From Karstenula rhodostoma CBS 690.94 (Eukaryota; Ascomycota; Dothideomycetes; Pleosporales; Didymosphaeriaceae), in the NCBI GenBank assembly GCA_010093485.1, contig MU001515.1, forward strand, positions 267,518 to 331,517: a stretch of 64,000 nt of DNA, given 5' to 3'. Below, piece after piece: positions 50,544-60,571 of this stretch. A model generated the notes under the pieces. It was given only the letters and a program-made list of their open reading frames with translations. It had not been told where the DNA came from and did no database searches. Position 1 is the first letter of the stretch; each line of letters begins with the position of its first letter. The position numbers and the translations under genes are program-made.

Positions 50544-51254
50544 TCATCCATCCAGTGCTTGGAGGGCCCAGCGCTGGACTTGCCTCATTTTCAAGAACCG
50601 AATCCAAAGATCGCCCCTTGAATGAAGTCCGGGGTCGTTTCCGTTCGGGCTGTGGTCGATCTGGGTGTCGAAGAGTACCTTCAATTGATAGAAGTAGTCA
50701 TTCCCTTCCAAGATGGCCAGGACGACGCCGATGAATGTGAGGATAGATATCTTCACCCGCCTTGGCAAGACGTCCCACATAGGCCGACTGATGTCCAGGA
50801 GAGCTATGGTGATATGGGCGACGGCGTGTCCAAGAAGCGTGGGCTGCATGTACAGTAAGACGAGAAACATGCCGCCAATGAGAAGAAGGTAGCGGTGGTC
50901 GTAGCAGCGGCGGAAGAAGGATATGAAGCCGGTCCACATCTTTGCTCCGATTTTGCGAAGAAGGGAGAGGTCCTGAGCTCCGTTGCTGGCATCGATATTG
51001 GCAAGGGCGGTCAATGCGCGGGTAACTTGTTGCTCGAGTTTTGCAATGTGCTCGTTCTGCGCGCGAACTGCTTGAGCCATGGAATCTCGGACCAGATCCC
51101 TGAGAAACGTAACTTCGTCATCTTTGGTGCGGATGAGTCGATTGAGATACACCCTCTGCACGTCGCTAAGCGTCCCTTCAATGTCCTCTTGGTCGGCCTC
51201 GGGATGGTGGATTGGCGTAGGATGGATTCCGGCAGCGGAACTGGGACGAGACAT
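50544..51254 (-). CDS. Coiled-coil membrane protein, 236 aa, unknown
   Basis: The ATG at 51254 sits in a good context (ccaccATGTC) and the frame ends at 50544. Residues 30-95 form a heptad-like helical region (E-H-I-A-K-L-E-Q-Q-V-T-R-A-L). Two or three hydrophobic segments follow: Y-L-L-L-I-G-G-M-F-L-V-L-L-Y-M, A-V-A-H-I-T-I-A-L-L and I-S-I-L-T-F-I-G-V-V-L-A-I-L. The C-terminus is hydrophilic. No family is recognised. An acidic/Pro N-terminus and no signal peptide suggest a cytosolic N-terminus with a C-terminal hairpin in an internal membrane. It is near the nuclease-like module but separated from it by a repeat. Confidence 0.65.
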   Translation of the reverse strand: MSRPSSAAGIHPTPIHHPEADQEDIEGTLSDVQRVYLNRLIRTKDDEVTFLRDLVRDSMAQAVRAQNEHIAKLEQQVTRALTALANIDASNGAQDLSLLRKIGAKMWTGFISFFRRCYDHRYLLLIGGMFLVLLYMQPTLLGHAVAHITIALLDISRPMWDVLPRRVKISILTFIGVVLAILEGNDYFYQLKVLFDTQIDHSPNGNDPGLHSRGDLWIRFLKMRQVQRWALQALDG

Positions 51255-51394
51255 GGTGGCAAGTGGTAGGCACACACGTGCTGTTAAAGTGATGTGAGAA
51301 GGTAGCGTTGTGCGATAGGTGGGGAGTTGTGCTTTCGTTGGTGTGGGTAATGGAATTGTTATACATGAAGCAATTGCCTCACCGGAAGCCGCTT

Positions 51395-51504
51395 ACTAAC
51401 TTCAACAAAGAGTTTGCTACTTCTAAACAAGTATTTTGTGGAACCCAAATAAGGAGCTTGCCAATTCCAAACAAAGAGCTTGCTAATTCCAAACAAAGAG
51501 CTTG
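51395..51504. repeat. 22-bp tandem repeat
   Basis: Units of the form aattccaaacaaagagcttg recur at about 51,460 and 51,482. A diverged copy with ttctaaacaa and caaagagtttgc lies at 51,400-51,430. It lies upstream of the membrane-protein gene. Confidence 0.65.
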
Positions 51505-51606
51505 ATGCCTTAGTGTTGTTTGCCGCTTCCTTTGGGGGCGCCTACCCTGCCCGCGCAACGTCCCAGAATTTGAGGAGCATTAAATTAATGTTATGAGAAT
51601 TGAAAA

Positions 51607-51645
51607 AAGATCAGCAGTCTACCACTAAGCTATCTGAGCAATAAC
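51607..51645 (-). pseudogene. tRNA 5'-half relic
   Basis: The minus strand reads GCTCAGATAGCTTAGTGGT then AGACTGCTGATC, which looks like the acceptor/D-arm half of a tRNA with an A-box. It then stops at a TTTTTT tract with no T-arm. It is a truncated tRNA copy or a pol III-derived relic. Confidence 0.4.
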
Positions 51646-51798
51646 GTGCAGGCGCAAACAGCAGCCGCAACTGCAAAGATAGAGTTAACTTCTGCCAAGA
51701 TCCCAAGTGCGATGACTGACTGCAATGAACGACTGCTCTTTTTAGTCAAGGTGATTCCCCTTCAATTGATTCGTCGCAGAGCATTCAACGTTGTAGAT

Positions 51799-52128
51799 CT
51801 ACTTATTGATTACTTTGCTGACTTCTTCGCCGGCCACGGTGGCAATTGAAGATCCATCACGAAAACTCCGAAGTAGTACTTTCACGATACCGGACAGGTC
51901 TTTTCCCAGCGCGAGGTTGAATGCGGAAACGAGAGTGTAGATGTCGCTGTCTCTGTTGTAGCCACTATTATAGTATCGCATATTTGCCAGTCCCCATCCG
52001 CCAGGCTCAGTTGTTCCTTCGATACAGACACCCTGCAACTCACAACTTACGTATCTAGAGCAGGCATGATCTCCCGCATAAGAGTCACAGTTGATGACAT
52101 TACGTTCCGAGCAGTCGTGAAGATACAT
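51799..52128 (-). pseudogene. Cys-containing C-terminal protein fragment, 109 aa
   Basis: The minus frame carries D-C-S-E-R-N-V-I-N-C-D, C-S-R-Y-V-S-C-E-L-Q-G-V-C and then P-G-G-W-G-L-A-N-M-R-Y-Y-N, ending in a helical A-F-N-L-A-L-G-K-D-L-S-G-I-V-K segment. This is real-looking secreted-protein sequence. An ATG at 52128 opens it, but the usual upstream domain is missing. It resembles the Cys-rich C-termini of some large fungal chitinase-type proteins, though I cannot confirm this. Probably a 5'-truncated relic; a small intact gene is the alternative. Confidence 0.4.
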
Positions 52129-54055
52129 GACCCATATCCGGATGTTTGATGCAAAGCACCACAAGTTGGTTAGTGGTTAGTGTGGTCCAGCCCAAGCAAT
52201 CCGAGGATTGGCGACCACTTGTTATGTTTCTGCAAGAGAACACCCCCCTGGAGCCCAGATTTAAACCAAACTAGCTCCCGATGAAGCGCGCCAGGGTCCC
52301 TTGCTTCTACCAAGGTCTGCGGGGCGAGGTGCCCCTATTCAATCTTGCAAGTTGCTGCGAAGGGATGCTTGCGTCGTGGACGCGATATTGGTCTGCCTCG
52401 GTTTCGCGCTCACAAAGTTTGGCGTTGCCTGGGGACGCACTGCCGAGGGTACATGTGCCGCTATACGCGCAATCATGCGCGCTGTCCATGAAGGCCAACA
52501 AACGTAACATTATCGCCGAAATCACGACTGTCGAAGATTTCACCTTTGTTGGCGTGAGACCCTGTGGATTCGAGATGAGTTCGCAACGCTTCGGGTGGGA
52601 ATAATCAGGGGTTGGTGCCTCGGGCGAACGCGACGCCAACACTTATCTTTCGTGGTGGGTCCATGCACACAGGCATCGGCGGGCTCATTGCGATACTAGG
52701 CTTACAAAGCTGCGATCTAATAGCGCCGTCGTCGCGATCGAATTGACACTGCTTCTTTTATCAAAAGGAGTGCCAGTCGCAATTCGATCTCTAGTAGTTC
52801 GGCTTTCTTCAACGGGTAACGCAGTCCCATCTCAAGCTTCCAGGATCCGGCTGTTCTTGGTGGGAGAAGCCCTCAGTGTGCGCAGCAGCCGAATCAAGTC
52901 ATCCAGAGGTAAGAATGCCACTTCTTGCATTTTTGGCATAGATCATGGCTATTTCCTTCAAGCAGAGCTCTGCGAGCCGAACGCACTCTGCGCAAGGAGC
53001 CTTACCCGTACACCGTCTTTTTGTTCGTGTATGGAAGTGGCATGCTTGCCTTTAGCACTGCATTTCGTCCAGCCGAGCCAAATCTCAGCTATTTATAGTC
53101 CTGGTCAAACTTCTGGATAAGGTAGGTTATGCCCCCGGGCCGACATCAAAACAGCGGGAACTACTTATAACGGCTCTACCAGTCCAGCAACAGTGCGACG
53201 CTGATGCATGCAACGCCAAAGATGTCTATAATAAGACCTGGCGTAAGCTTCTAGTGGCAAAGGCGAGGATAGTGAAGTCAGTATTATTTGTCTTTTATTT
53301 AGGTTCAACTGGCCGCTCACCTCATGTTCGATGCGACGTCTACCTTGGTTCTCCTACGCAATAGGGAGGTGACTTGCCGTTGATACCGTAACAGGGACGG
53401 TGACGGTTACTGACGATAACCATTACAAGAAGAGAAGAGCGGCGACAGGAACTCAGTGCGGTAACAAAGCGATACCATGTATGTCCATACAGGTTGCGTG
53501 CACGCGACATATCCTCGTTACTATCTAAGCTTGGGTGGTAGAATCCTTCCTAAAGCTAGAGATTAGTAGGTTGCGAAGGCACGATATGTCGGATCCCCAC
53601 ACAAGAAGGCACTAATCAGATACTGGTTAAGAGTGTTAAGGGCAGAGCATAAAACTGTCGCGTCGTGATCGCGTTGAAGGAGATTCAGCCAACAATAGCC
53701 ATATAGAAGGTATTTGTGTCTAGAGAAGGTATTGGCTTCGTCTTTACAGATTGTTGGGAAGTTTGCGGGCATTTGATAGAAGGTAGACAAGAAATGTCAC
53801 AAGACAAGAAATGCCACTATACGAAAAATGTCCTAGGAAGCAGAACATATTATGTGCAGAGCTAGGCATTAGGGGTGGCAAGAACGGTGTAAGCAGCGTT
53901 ACGATTAGGGATAGGGTAACTATAGGATCTGGAGCGCGCTGGCCTGCAGCGAATATTAGAAAAATAGCCGCTTTATACAGCGTTATTCTACAATCCTAAT
54001 ACTACTCGGAGTGGAAAGTTAAGTGATCGATATTGTTGTAGTGGTGCCTGGCTTT
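52129..54055. other. Gene-poor stretch
   Basis: Only short frames, mostly without ATG starts. A Cys-containing minus frame at 52,307-52,620 (C-A-Y-S-G-T-C-T) may be another relic. Nothing else is supported. Confidence 0.4.
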
Positions 54056-54378
54056 ACGGGCGCCTCCCTATTGTCTTCCCCGACCCCGGGATCCCTATAT
54101 AGCCTGTATACCTGACTATAGCTTCTCCATTCGGCACTCAATATCGAAACCAGGAAAATCTTGGGCAGCCTAGGGAAACATGTCGTTTAAGAGTCTGTTG
54201 GGCTATGTAACCCAGGTAGCCGGCTCTGTAGAGGAGTGGCGCGTTGCTGATGTTTGGATTAACAAGAAGTATGTCGTAATAACGGGTTACTAAGCTGATA
54301 ATCTTCTAATATCGCGGGGAACCTAACCGGCGGCATTTAGGGATCCCGGGGTTGTAGAAGACGATAGGGAGGACCCAT
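54056..54378. repeat. Inverted pair of a dispersed repeat
   Basis: 54,058-54,100 (+) and 54,330-54,378 (-) are related copies of the sequence also seen at 1,178. Both contain cctcccta.tgtctt and ccccgggatccct. They flank about 230 bp of AT-rich DNA. Confidence 0.55.
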
Positions 54379-54689
54379 GGGTGCGAGGACGCAGGGCGTA
54401 GGTACAGCTTCCAGATAGAGTAATTATTGTTGTGCTCGGTTGGTTGAGCTGATTGCTTAAGTCGACGGCGTAGGTACTGAAAAGCCTTTCTCCGCGGTGT
54501 CTCGTTCAGCCCCTGGCTGAAATCGACGCCAGGTAGTCTTGTAACCACCCATTTATTCTATATAATAAACCCACGAGATTTGGCCACAGCCTTCCCGTGT
54601 TAATTCGTCCGGTGGATGATATTACCTGTGAGAGTCCCGATTAAAGGAGACAGCTTCTCCTATAGACTTAGAAACTTGGATAATTTGCG

Positions 54690-55095
54690 GCGGAAACGTG
54701 CTGGACGAACAGGTTAAGCTAGAAAGGGCATGGCTACATCTGAATAGAAAGTAGATTAACACGGTGTTGTATATTGGAGGGCCAAGCGTGTGGTATGATT
54801 CGGTGCTTCCAGGGTGTAGGGCGAGGAATGTGAGTCAGTGGGTCGTTTAAGTTAAGGGGTGAAGAGACGGAGGAGCTTAGAAAGTTCCAGATCTACGGCG
54901 CATGCGGATATGGTGTGCATGGCTGAGACCTGCTTTCGATGATACGTCGTCGTTAACCTATAAGTTACCCAGAGGCCTATCATGTCCTTGATGAGCAGAG
55001 CGGAATTGACGGACCGACACCTATTAAGCGGTAGGGTATTATAGCGAGCGAGCGCAGACTTGCGTAGATTACTGATTGCAAGTCCGTCACCTTTA
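54690..55095. repeat. Relic copy of the 56.7-57.2 kb segment
   Basis: It aligns in order with 56,735-57,180: aacacggt.ttg, ccaagcgtg.ggtat, tggctgagac.tgctt, acgtcgtcgt, ccagaggcc.atcatgt, ttgatgagcagagc and gcgagcgagcgcagact. It is richer in A/T at differing sites (for example gggtattatag against gggccattgtgg), as expected for repeat-induced mutation. No coding frame is preserved. Confidence 0.6.
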
Positions 55096-55807
55096 TCGAC
55101 TTGTTTCCATAACGGTCACGATGTGTAGCCTACGATCATTTCCAAAGTTGGGTTGTTCAGTCCTTTCAGTTTTCTATGCTCAGGAACGTTGTCTTGTAGA
55201 GGCAAGCAGATAATGCCACTACAGTAGCCTGCTAAGCCTGAGATAGGTGTTGAACACTGCCCTAAGTGCAATTCAACTGAAGCGCAAGCTCTACGACGTG
55301 GCGGTCGAGATAATGGAGTCAATCATGCCTAGTTCGATCCACGTTGATTTAGCAAACCGAGCAGAGCGAAATGACTGGTCCATTGAGAGAAGGTGTTACC
55401 GAGCGGGGTTATATCACAAGGCTGTATGATAGAAGATTGCGGATAGTGTGCCGTACTCTTCGTTGACATAGCCAATCGTCCAATCAAGGTCCGGTTGTGT
55501 TCTAAATAAGTCTTAGGCGATTGCTGTAAAGGTTCTCTTGTAATATCCACACAACCTCGAGCTGGGCGCACATGATCCAATCCATCAGAACTGGCATAGA
55601 GGGCGGTTCAAATGTCACTTCGCGAAAGCTGGCTGCAAAGGTGTGCTCCAAATCACCCAGGAAACAGGAACTACTGGGGAATGGCTGTATGCTGTGACCC
55701 GACCGGAACCAGTTCCAAGAAGAAGACTGATAGAGTCTTTCGACGCCGATGATCCTGATGGTGATAGGTTCCATGTAGGCAAGGGACGGGGTTGGATGCT
55801 TCAGTCG

Positions 55808-56345
55808 CGATATGGCTGGTGAGCCGGCGCGACTGCCAAAGACTTGCCCGCTGTTATTGTTCCAAGATGCTCCGAGGTAAGGAGTAAAATAGCAGGCAGC
55901 GAAGGCGTCAAGGGGACAATTGATTGAGGGCGTCAAGGGAGATGAGTCGGTAGCGCAGAAGTTGATGGCACAGAATTCGGTAGCAGAGGAGTCGGTAGCG
56001 GGGGAGTTGGTCGTGTAGCCAAAGGCATCGCGAAAGGACTGCATAAATAGGGAGGTTTGTTATTACGATTGAGCTGCGACATGGCAGGTGAGCTGGTGCG
56101 ACTGCCGAAGAATCGTCCGATGTTATTGTTCTAAGACCCTCTGCAGTAGCGCCCAACTCTTCCTCTATGCGAGCGCGTCTCGCTACTCCAGGATTGCAGT
56201 ACCTGAACGCATTATCTGGGGTGGCATGTATAACAGTGAGCAGCGAAGGCGTTAAGGGAAGAATTGCATGCGGGACTTGTGCGGAGGAATATGTAGCATG
56301 GAATTCAATAGCAGAGGTATCAGCAGAGGATTTAGCAGCCAAAAG
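55808..56345. repeat. Two diverged tandem copies of a 230-270 bp unit
   Basis: 55,808-56,040 and 56,076-56,345 share gcga.atggc.ggtgagc, gcgactgcc.aag, gatgttattgtt.. and gcagcgaaggcgt.aaggg, then a run rich in tcggtagcgcaga-like 9-12 bp words. On the plus strand the second half reads as Ala/Glu/Val-rich short repeats (A-E-V-S-A-E-D-L-A-A). Confidence 0.55.
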
Positions 56346-56869
56346 TTAGAAGCCAAAAAGTCAGGAGCGGAGAAATCAAGTGAGAGACTTTGGCGGAGGA
56401 GGAATTGGTAGCGCGGAAGTCGGCAGCGGAGGCGGCAGTAGCGGATAATCGGCAGGGTAGCTAAAGGGCCCAGCGAAAAAGGTGCGCGAACGGGATCGCC
56501 AGGGTCGCGGAAATAGCGGCACGCCTGATGACTACTGGAAATGGGCCCATCCCATTTATAATGATGGAATCGCATGGAGCTGTAGATTTGTTATATGCAG
56601 AGAGTTCTTGGTGTTGCGCTCTAGGCATAGGCGAAAGTATTACGGCGCTAGCTTGTGCCACTTTCATAGTAACGCTGGCGAGAGCCGCGCCGCCTAGATA
56701 AAAGTTAGGACAGCGCCGAATATGGCCGGACGAAGCGCCAGATAGCAGGGATATGGCTGGACCCGAGGAGAAAATAGATTACTGTAGAACACGGTATTGC
56801 GTATCAGAGGGGCCACAAGCGTGGTATTGTTGGGTGGTTTAAGTGTGTGGTATGGGGGTCGTGATTCGG

Positions 56870-57292
56870 TCACTCGGTCGGTCTTTCAATTTGGGTGGTG
56901 ACCAGAGGGAGTACGGTGCATGAAGGGTGAGATGCAAGATAAGTGGCATTACTACTTTTACTGCCAGCGCAGAAGATGTGGTGTACCTGGCTGAGACTTG
57001 CTTGCGTTAGCACGTCGTCGTCGTCGTCGTCCAGAGGCCCATCATGTTCTTGGTAGACACTTCTTGATGAGCAGAGCAAAATCGACGGTCCGAGACCTGT
57101 CAAGTGGTGGGCCATTGTGGAGACGTCAGCGAGCGAACGCAGACTCGTATACAGTCGTGAGCGTGAGTCTGACGCCTCCATAGTCAGATATGGGACAATT
57201 CCGCGTGTTGAATGGTTGCTCGTCCTGTGAAAAGACGTAATGACGGTGACCATGATCTTGCAGGATTCCGCCCAGCTTCTTGTTCTCGGCAT
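56870..57292 (-). CDS. Possible small protein, 140 aa, on the better-preserved repeat copy
   Basis: The ATG at 57292 (M-P-R-T-R-S-W-A-E-S-C) opens a frame with a D7 run encoded by a CGT microsatellite and several Ser/His-rich stretches. The same segment is present but broken at 54.9 kb. It may be the coding part of a repeated element or a chance frame. Nothing is recognised. Confidence 0.25.
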   Translation of the reverse strand: MPRTRSWAESCKIMVTVITSFHRTSNHSTRGIVPYLTMEASDSRSRLYTSLRSLADVSTMAHHLTGLGPSILLCSSRSVYQEHDGPLDDDDDDVLTQASLSQVHHIFCAGSKSSNATYLASHPSCTVLPLVTTQIERPTE

Positions 57293-57371
57293 CCTCTTCC
57301 TCGCGTCGCCAGCAGCGCCGAACAACTCAGTGAAGAGGCCGTCCTAACTGTATATAGGAAGGTGCCGGGCC

Positions 57372-59422
57372 ATGACGCCTTGCATCAGGCGGCGGCCAAG
57401 CGCTGGTTCTGAACAGGCCGGTACAGCCGCATCGTTGCGTGCCGAATCGTTCGCACACGCACTGCCCTTTCGTGCGGCTGCCAAGTGGTCGTACAGGTCC
57501 CATGCTGTCGTCGAGATGGCATGTTATCCTGGCGCTGCAGGCTTCGGAGTTGTCGGTTCGAGCAGCGTGGTGGAGAGGCTGCGGCGTGGCAGTGTCGAGA
57601 CCGAGGTTTGCAATACCCCAAGAAGCTCCTGGTCCTGTTTGAAGCTGCGGTTCCAGAAGACTAATATTGGGCAGACTGACACGTCGCTAGATGCCAGAGC
57701 AGCCATGCTTCGTTATCGCCCCTATTGCAATCGGGCGTATCGGATCTTGACCCGTCACCCCGTTATTGTGGCAGTTTATGCTGAGGTACGGCATCGAGAT
57801 CGTGCTTTGGTGACCGGTTCGACGTCTGTGATTGTGTCCTCGACTCCCCCCTGTACGAATGGGCGATTACTTTGACGCGTAGACGATCCGCTGTCGTTCA
57901 AGTCTACGTGGTAATGTTAGGGCATGGCGCGCAATCGTTTGGAAGCTAGCATCGTGTTAGTAGGCTTCTATCAAGTTCGAGCGTATAGCCTATAGGTGAT
58001 TTGAAGTGGTACGCTGACTTACGCAAGTATCGCAGGCTGTAATGTGGTCGGTTCTATGCAGGTGCTCGATGTGGGAAACTCGCTCGTCCGCAGAAGCTGT
58101 TGTCCTGCGAATGTACCGGGCGGATAGCATGACGCGTCGTTGTCGGCAGTAACAAGCATGGGGGGAGACGGACGAAGGAGTGTTGGTCGAGGCTCCAGCA
58201 GGCTACAGGTGGAATCCTGGTGGTGCAATGGGCGGAACCGGGGGGTTGGCGGAAATAATGCGCAGATATCTACGTGGGATCGGGTTTGGATGGTTGTCGA
58301 GGGTGACGCGCCTCCACGCTAAGGTTGCTGAGTCATTCTGTCCCATCCCATCCCATATAACCACGCGCTGAGACATGCATTCCAGCGATACTGCCAGTGC
58401 GCAGATGCCGGCGCAACGCCTTATTGACGACCGCGGCAGCGCTTTCGCTTACTGCGACTGAGGAGTCTGTTGGACAGGTGACCCGGCGGCGCGTTGCTGA
58501 ACTTTTGGGTGACGATTGTGACGGCGTTACTGCGACTGAGCCACCCCGACCTCGACATCTCGATCGACCGCACAGCGCGTATTGGTGATTCAGAAAGCAA
58601 CCTTCTTACAACAACTGCAACGAGAATCCGGCACCGCAGCTTGTTAAGCTCTTGCTTGGGGCGTAGCAGGAGGTTCCTGGTGTTTTGGGGATGCACAGTC
58701 CAACTTTGAGCGGCATCATGGCACCCATCACGAGTCAGAGGCAGGCGACTTTAGCAGTGGTTTCCGCGGCGGCTTTGGCGGTGGCGGTGATGCTAGTGCA
58801 GATGCAATGCTGGCTCTGCCCTGACGGCCCGTCAGCCTAACAAACAAGTCAACAGAGTACCGCGGCGTCTTTTGCGAACCCGCCATCGCCATCGCCATCG
58901 ACCGCAAATTCGAATCCGAACTTTCAGCGTTTACCACTAATCCCGAGTCCTGGCCGTTCTTCCCGAGCTACCATCATTGGTGGATCGCATTGGAGAGGAA
59001 TCCTGTTAGGAATGTCGGGACAGTGCCACGCCAGGCAAGGGAAAAGGCAACCGAGGCGCGCACTCGTCCGCTACGATACCAAGGCTTCGCGCAGGTACTG
59101 GAAGCGAAGCACATGCAGTTAGATTAGCGAACCTGGGAACATGTATTACTACCAAAGTTATCTCGAAACCATAAAAGCAGAGATGCTAGCCATGTAAGAC
59201 GCCTATCCTGGGTATCTTCGGAACACCAAACGCCTTGTCGTGACACTATCGTACATTCGTTTTGCGAACAGGGAAACAGGAAAAGAGGGAAAGGGGAAAT
59301 GCATCATCGCAGGGGACGTTTATGCGTCCGAAACGCATGTCCAGCTGGTATCAGTGTTGCTGCTCTGATGACAAGTGTCCTCAATTAGTATTGGTAGTTT
59401 GACGGTGCCCCTGGGGTTGGTG
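57372..59422. other. Gene-poor stretch
   Basis: Frames up to 167 codons exist (57,372-57,875, +) but lack recognisable coding character. Repeated GC-rich words (ggttcgagcagcg; ccgcggcagcg) occur. No supported gene. Confidence 0.4.
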
Positions 59423-60571
59423 CTAGCGCACTGGTGCAGCAGCTTGATCGTCTCCTGCAGCGCCCTGCTCAGCCCCAGGCGCAGAACCAGCACTGATGTC
59501 GCTGAGCGCTCTTTTGATTGCATCCAAACGAGGGCCCATGGCATAGTCCTCCAAGTTGCGCAAAAACCTTCGATAGCGCGTCATTGGCTCCTGTTCATCC
59601 ACCACGAACTGACCCACGCGTTCCATGTGGTACGCGCTCTTCTCTGGGTTGTAGAAGTGTACCCAGAGAATAACCAAGTTGCCTTCGAAAGTGGCCGAAA
59701 AGTGCATCGTGAGCACTACGTCCGATTCGTTTGGATTGTTGGGACCCTGAGCGGCGCTGTAAAGAGAGCGGAGGTGTTCGTTGATAACTGCGCCATCACA
59801 AGCTCCTTGGGCGGTGGCTTTGTACATGGCGTCGTTGCTCTTCCACTGGATCGTGTAGTAGGGGAAGAACATGCGAGGTGTCACATTAAGTGGGCAAAGC
59901 TGACCAGTCCGAGGATTTCGTACCATCTCCAACATGATCTGGGCTTCCTCGTCTCGGTTGAAGGGAACCGTGGCTCCAGCCGCTTCACGCCTTGTGAGGT
60001 AGCCGTTAGCGACATCCGGTTGAGCTGGTTTCAGGCGCATATCTTGACGGGCCTTGGGTGAGTTTGGGAGGAAAGAGTCGTCCAGGCGTATGTTTGGGTG
60101 ACGGGTTGAGAGGGCGTAGCCTCCATCGCGGAAACATTCGAGGCCGATGCCTTTCGCGAGCAGCTCCTTTGCAAGCTCTTTGCCGCCTTGACGGGCCGCG
60201 TGAGCATTTGCAACAACGTACGCTGCCCTAGGCGACGGATGGTCTCGTGCTCTTCCGAAGAGGTCGTTGATGAACTGCCGAACAGGTGGTGACATCGGCT
60301 CCTGGTTGTCAACAAGCACGCCGGCTATGGCCAGTTTATCGTACTCGCCTGGTTGGCTAGCCATCGATTCAGAAATATTGCTTCTGTAGTCGAGATCTAG
60401 CTCAGCAAGGCGGGAGGGGTCTTCGACTCGGGAAAGGTTTTCTGCCGTCAGAGGCCAAGCTGGGGCGCTGTTGTCTGCAAGGGCGGGCGTGAGGGTTTCG
60501 CCAAGTCTGTGATGTTTTGGAGGGTGAGGACGCGAGTCGACGGTCTTGCGCTTGCGTGTGGGAGGGGACAT
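59423..60571 (-). CDS. DUF7924-like protein with PD-(D/E)XK-type core, 382 aa
   Basis: An intronless frame runs from the ATG at 60571. The N-terminus (M-S-P-P-T-R-K-R-K) is basic and could be a nuclear localisation signal. Residues 30-160 are helical. The core has Q-P-D-V-A-N-G-Y near 180, then F-F-P-Y-Y-T-I-Q-W-K-S near 240, Q-G-A-C-D-G-A-V-I-N-E-H-L and H-F-S-A-T-F-E-G-N-L-V-I-L-W-V-H. This order (PD, then x-W-K after a hydrophobic strand, then a Q/A-rich helix) matches the fungal DUF7924-type family of restriction-fold proteins. Gln stands where the classical Glu of E-x-K would be; I recall that as possibly normal for the subfamily. The C-terminus is Ala/Gly-rich. Function unknown. Confidence 0.75.
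   Translation of the reverse strand: MSPPTRKRKTVDSRPHPPKHHRLGETLTPALADNSAPAWPLTAENLSRVEDPSRLAELDLDYRSNISESMASQPGEYDKLAIAGVLVDNQEPMSPPVRQFINDLFGRARDHPSPRAAYVVANAHAARQGGKELAKELLAKGIGLECFRDGGYALSTRHPNIRLDDSFLPNSPKARQDMRLKPAQPDVANGYLTRREAAGATVPFNRDEEAQIMLEMVRNPRTGQLCPLNVTPRMFFPYYTIQWKSNDAMYKATAQGACDGAVINEHLRSLYSAAQGPNNPNESDVVLTMHFSATFEGNLVILWVHFYNPEKSAYHMERVGQFVVDEQEPMTRYRRFLRNLEDYAMGPRLDAIKRALSDISAGSAPGAEQGAAGDDQAAAPVR

Noticed and set aside
57372..57875. Plus-strand frame of 167 codons
   Set aside because: No recognisable motif, and a competing frame of similar quality lies on the other strand. Probably chance in GC-rich DNA.
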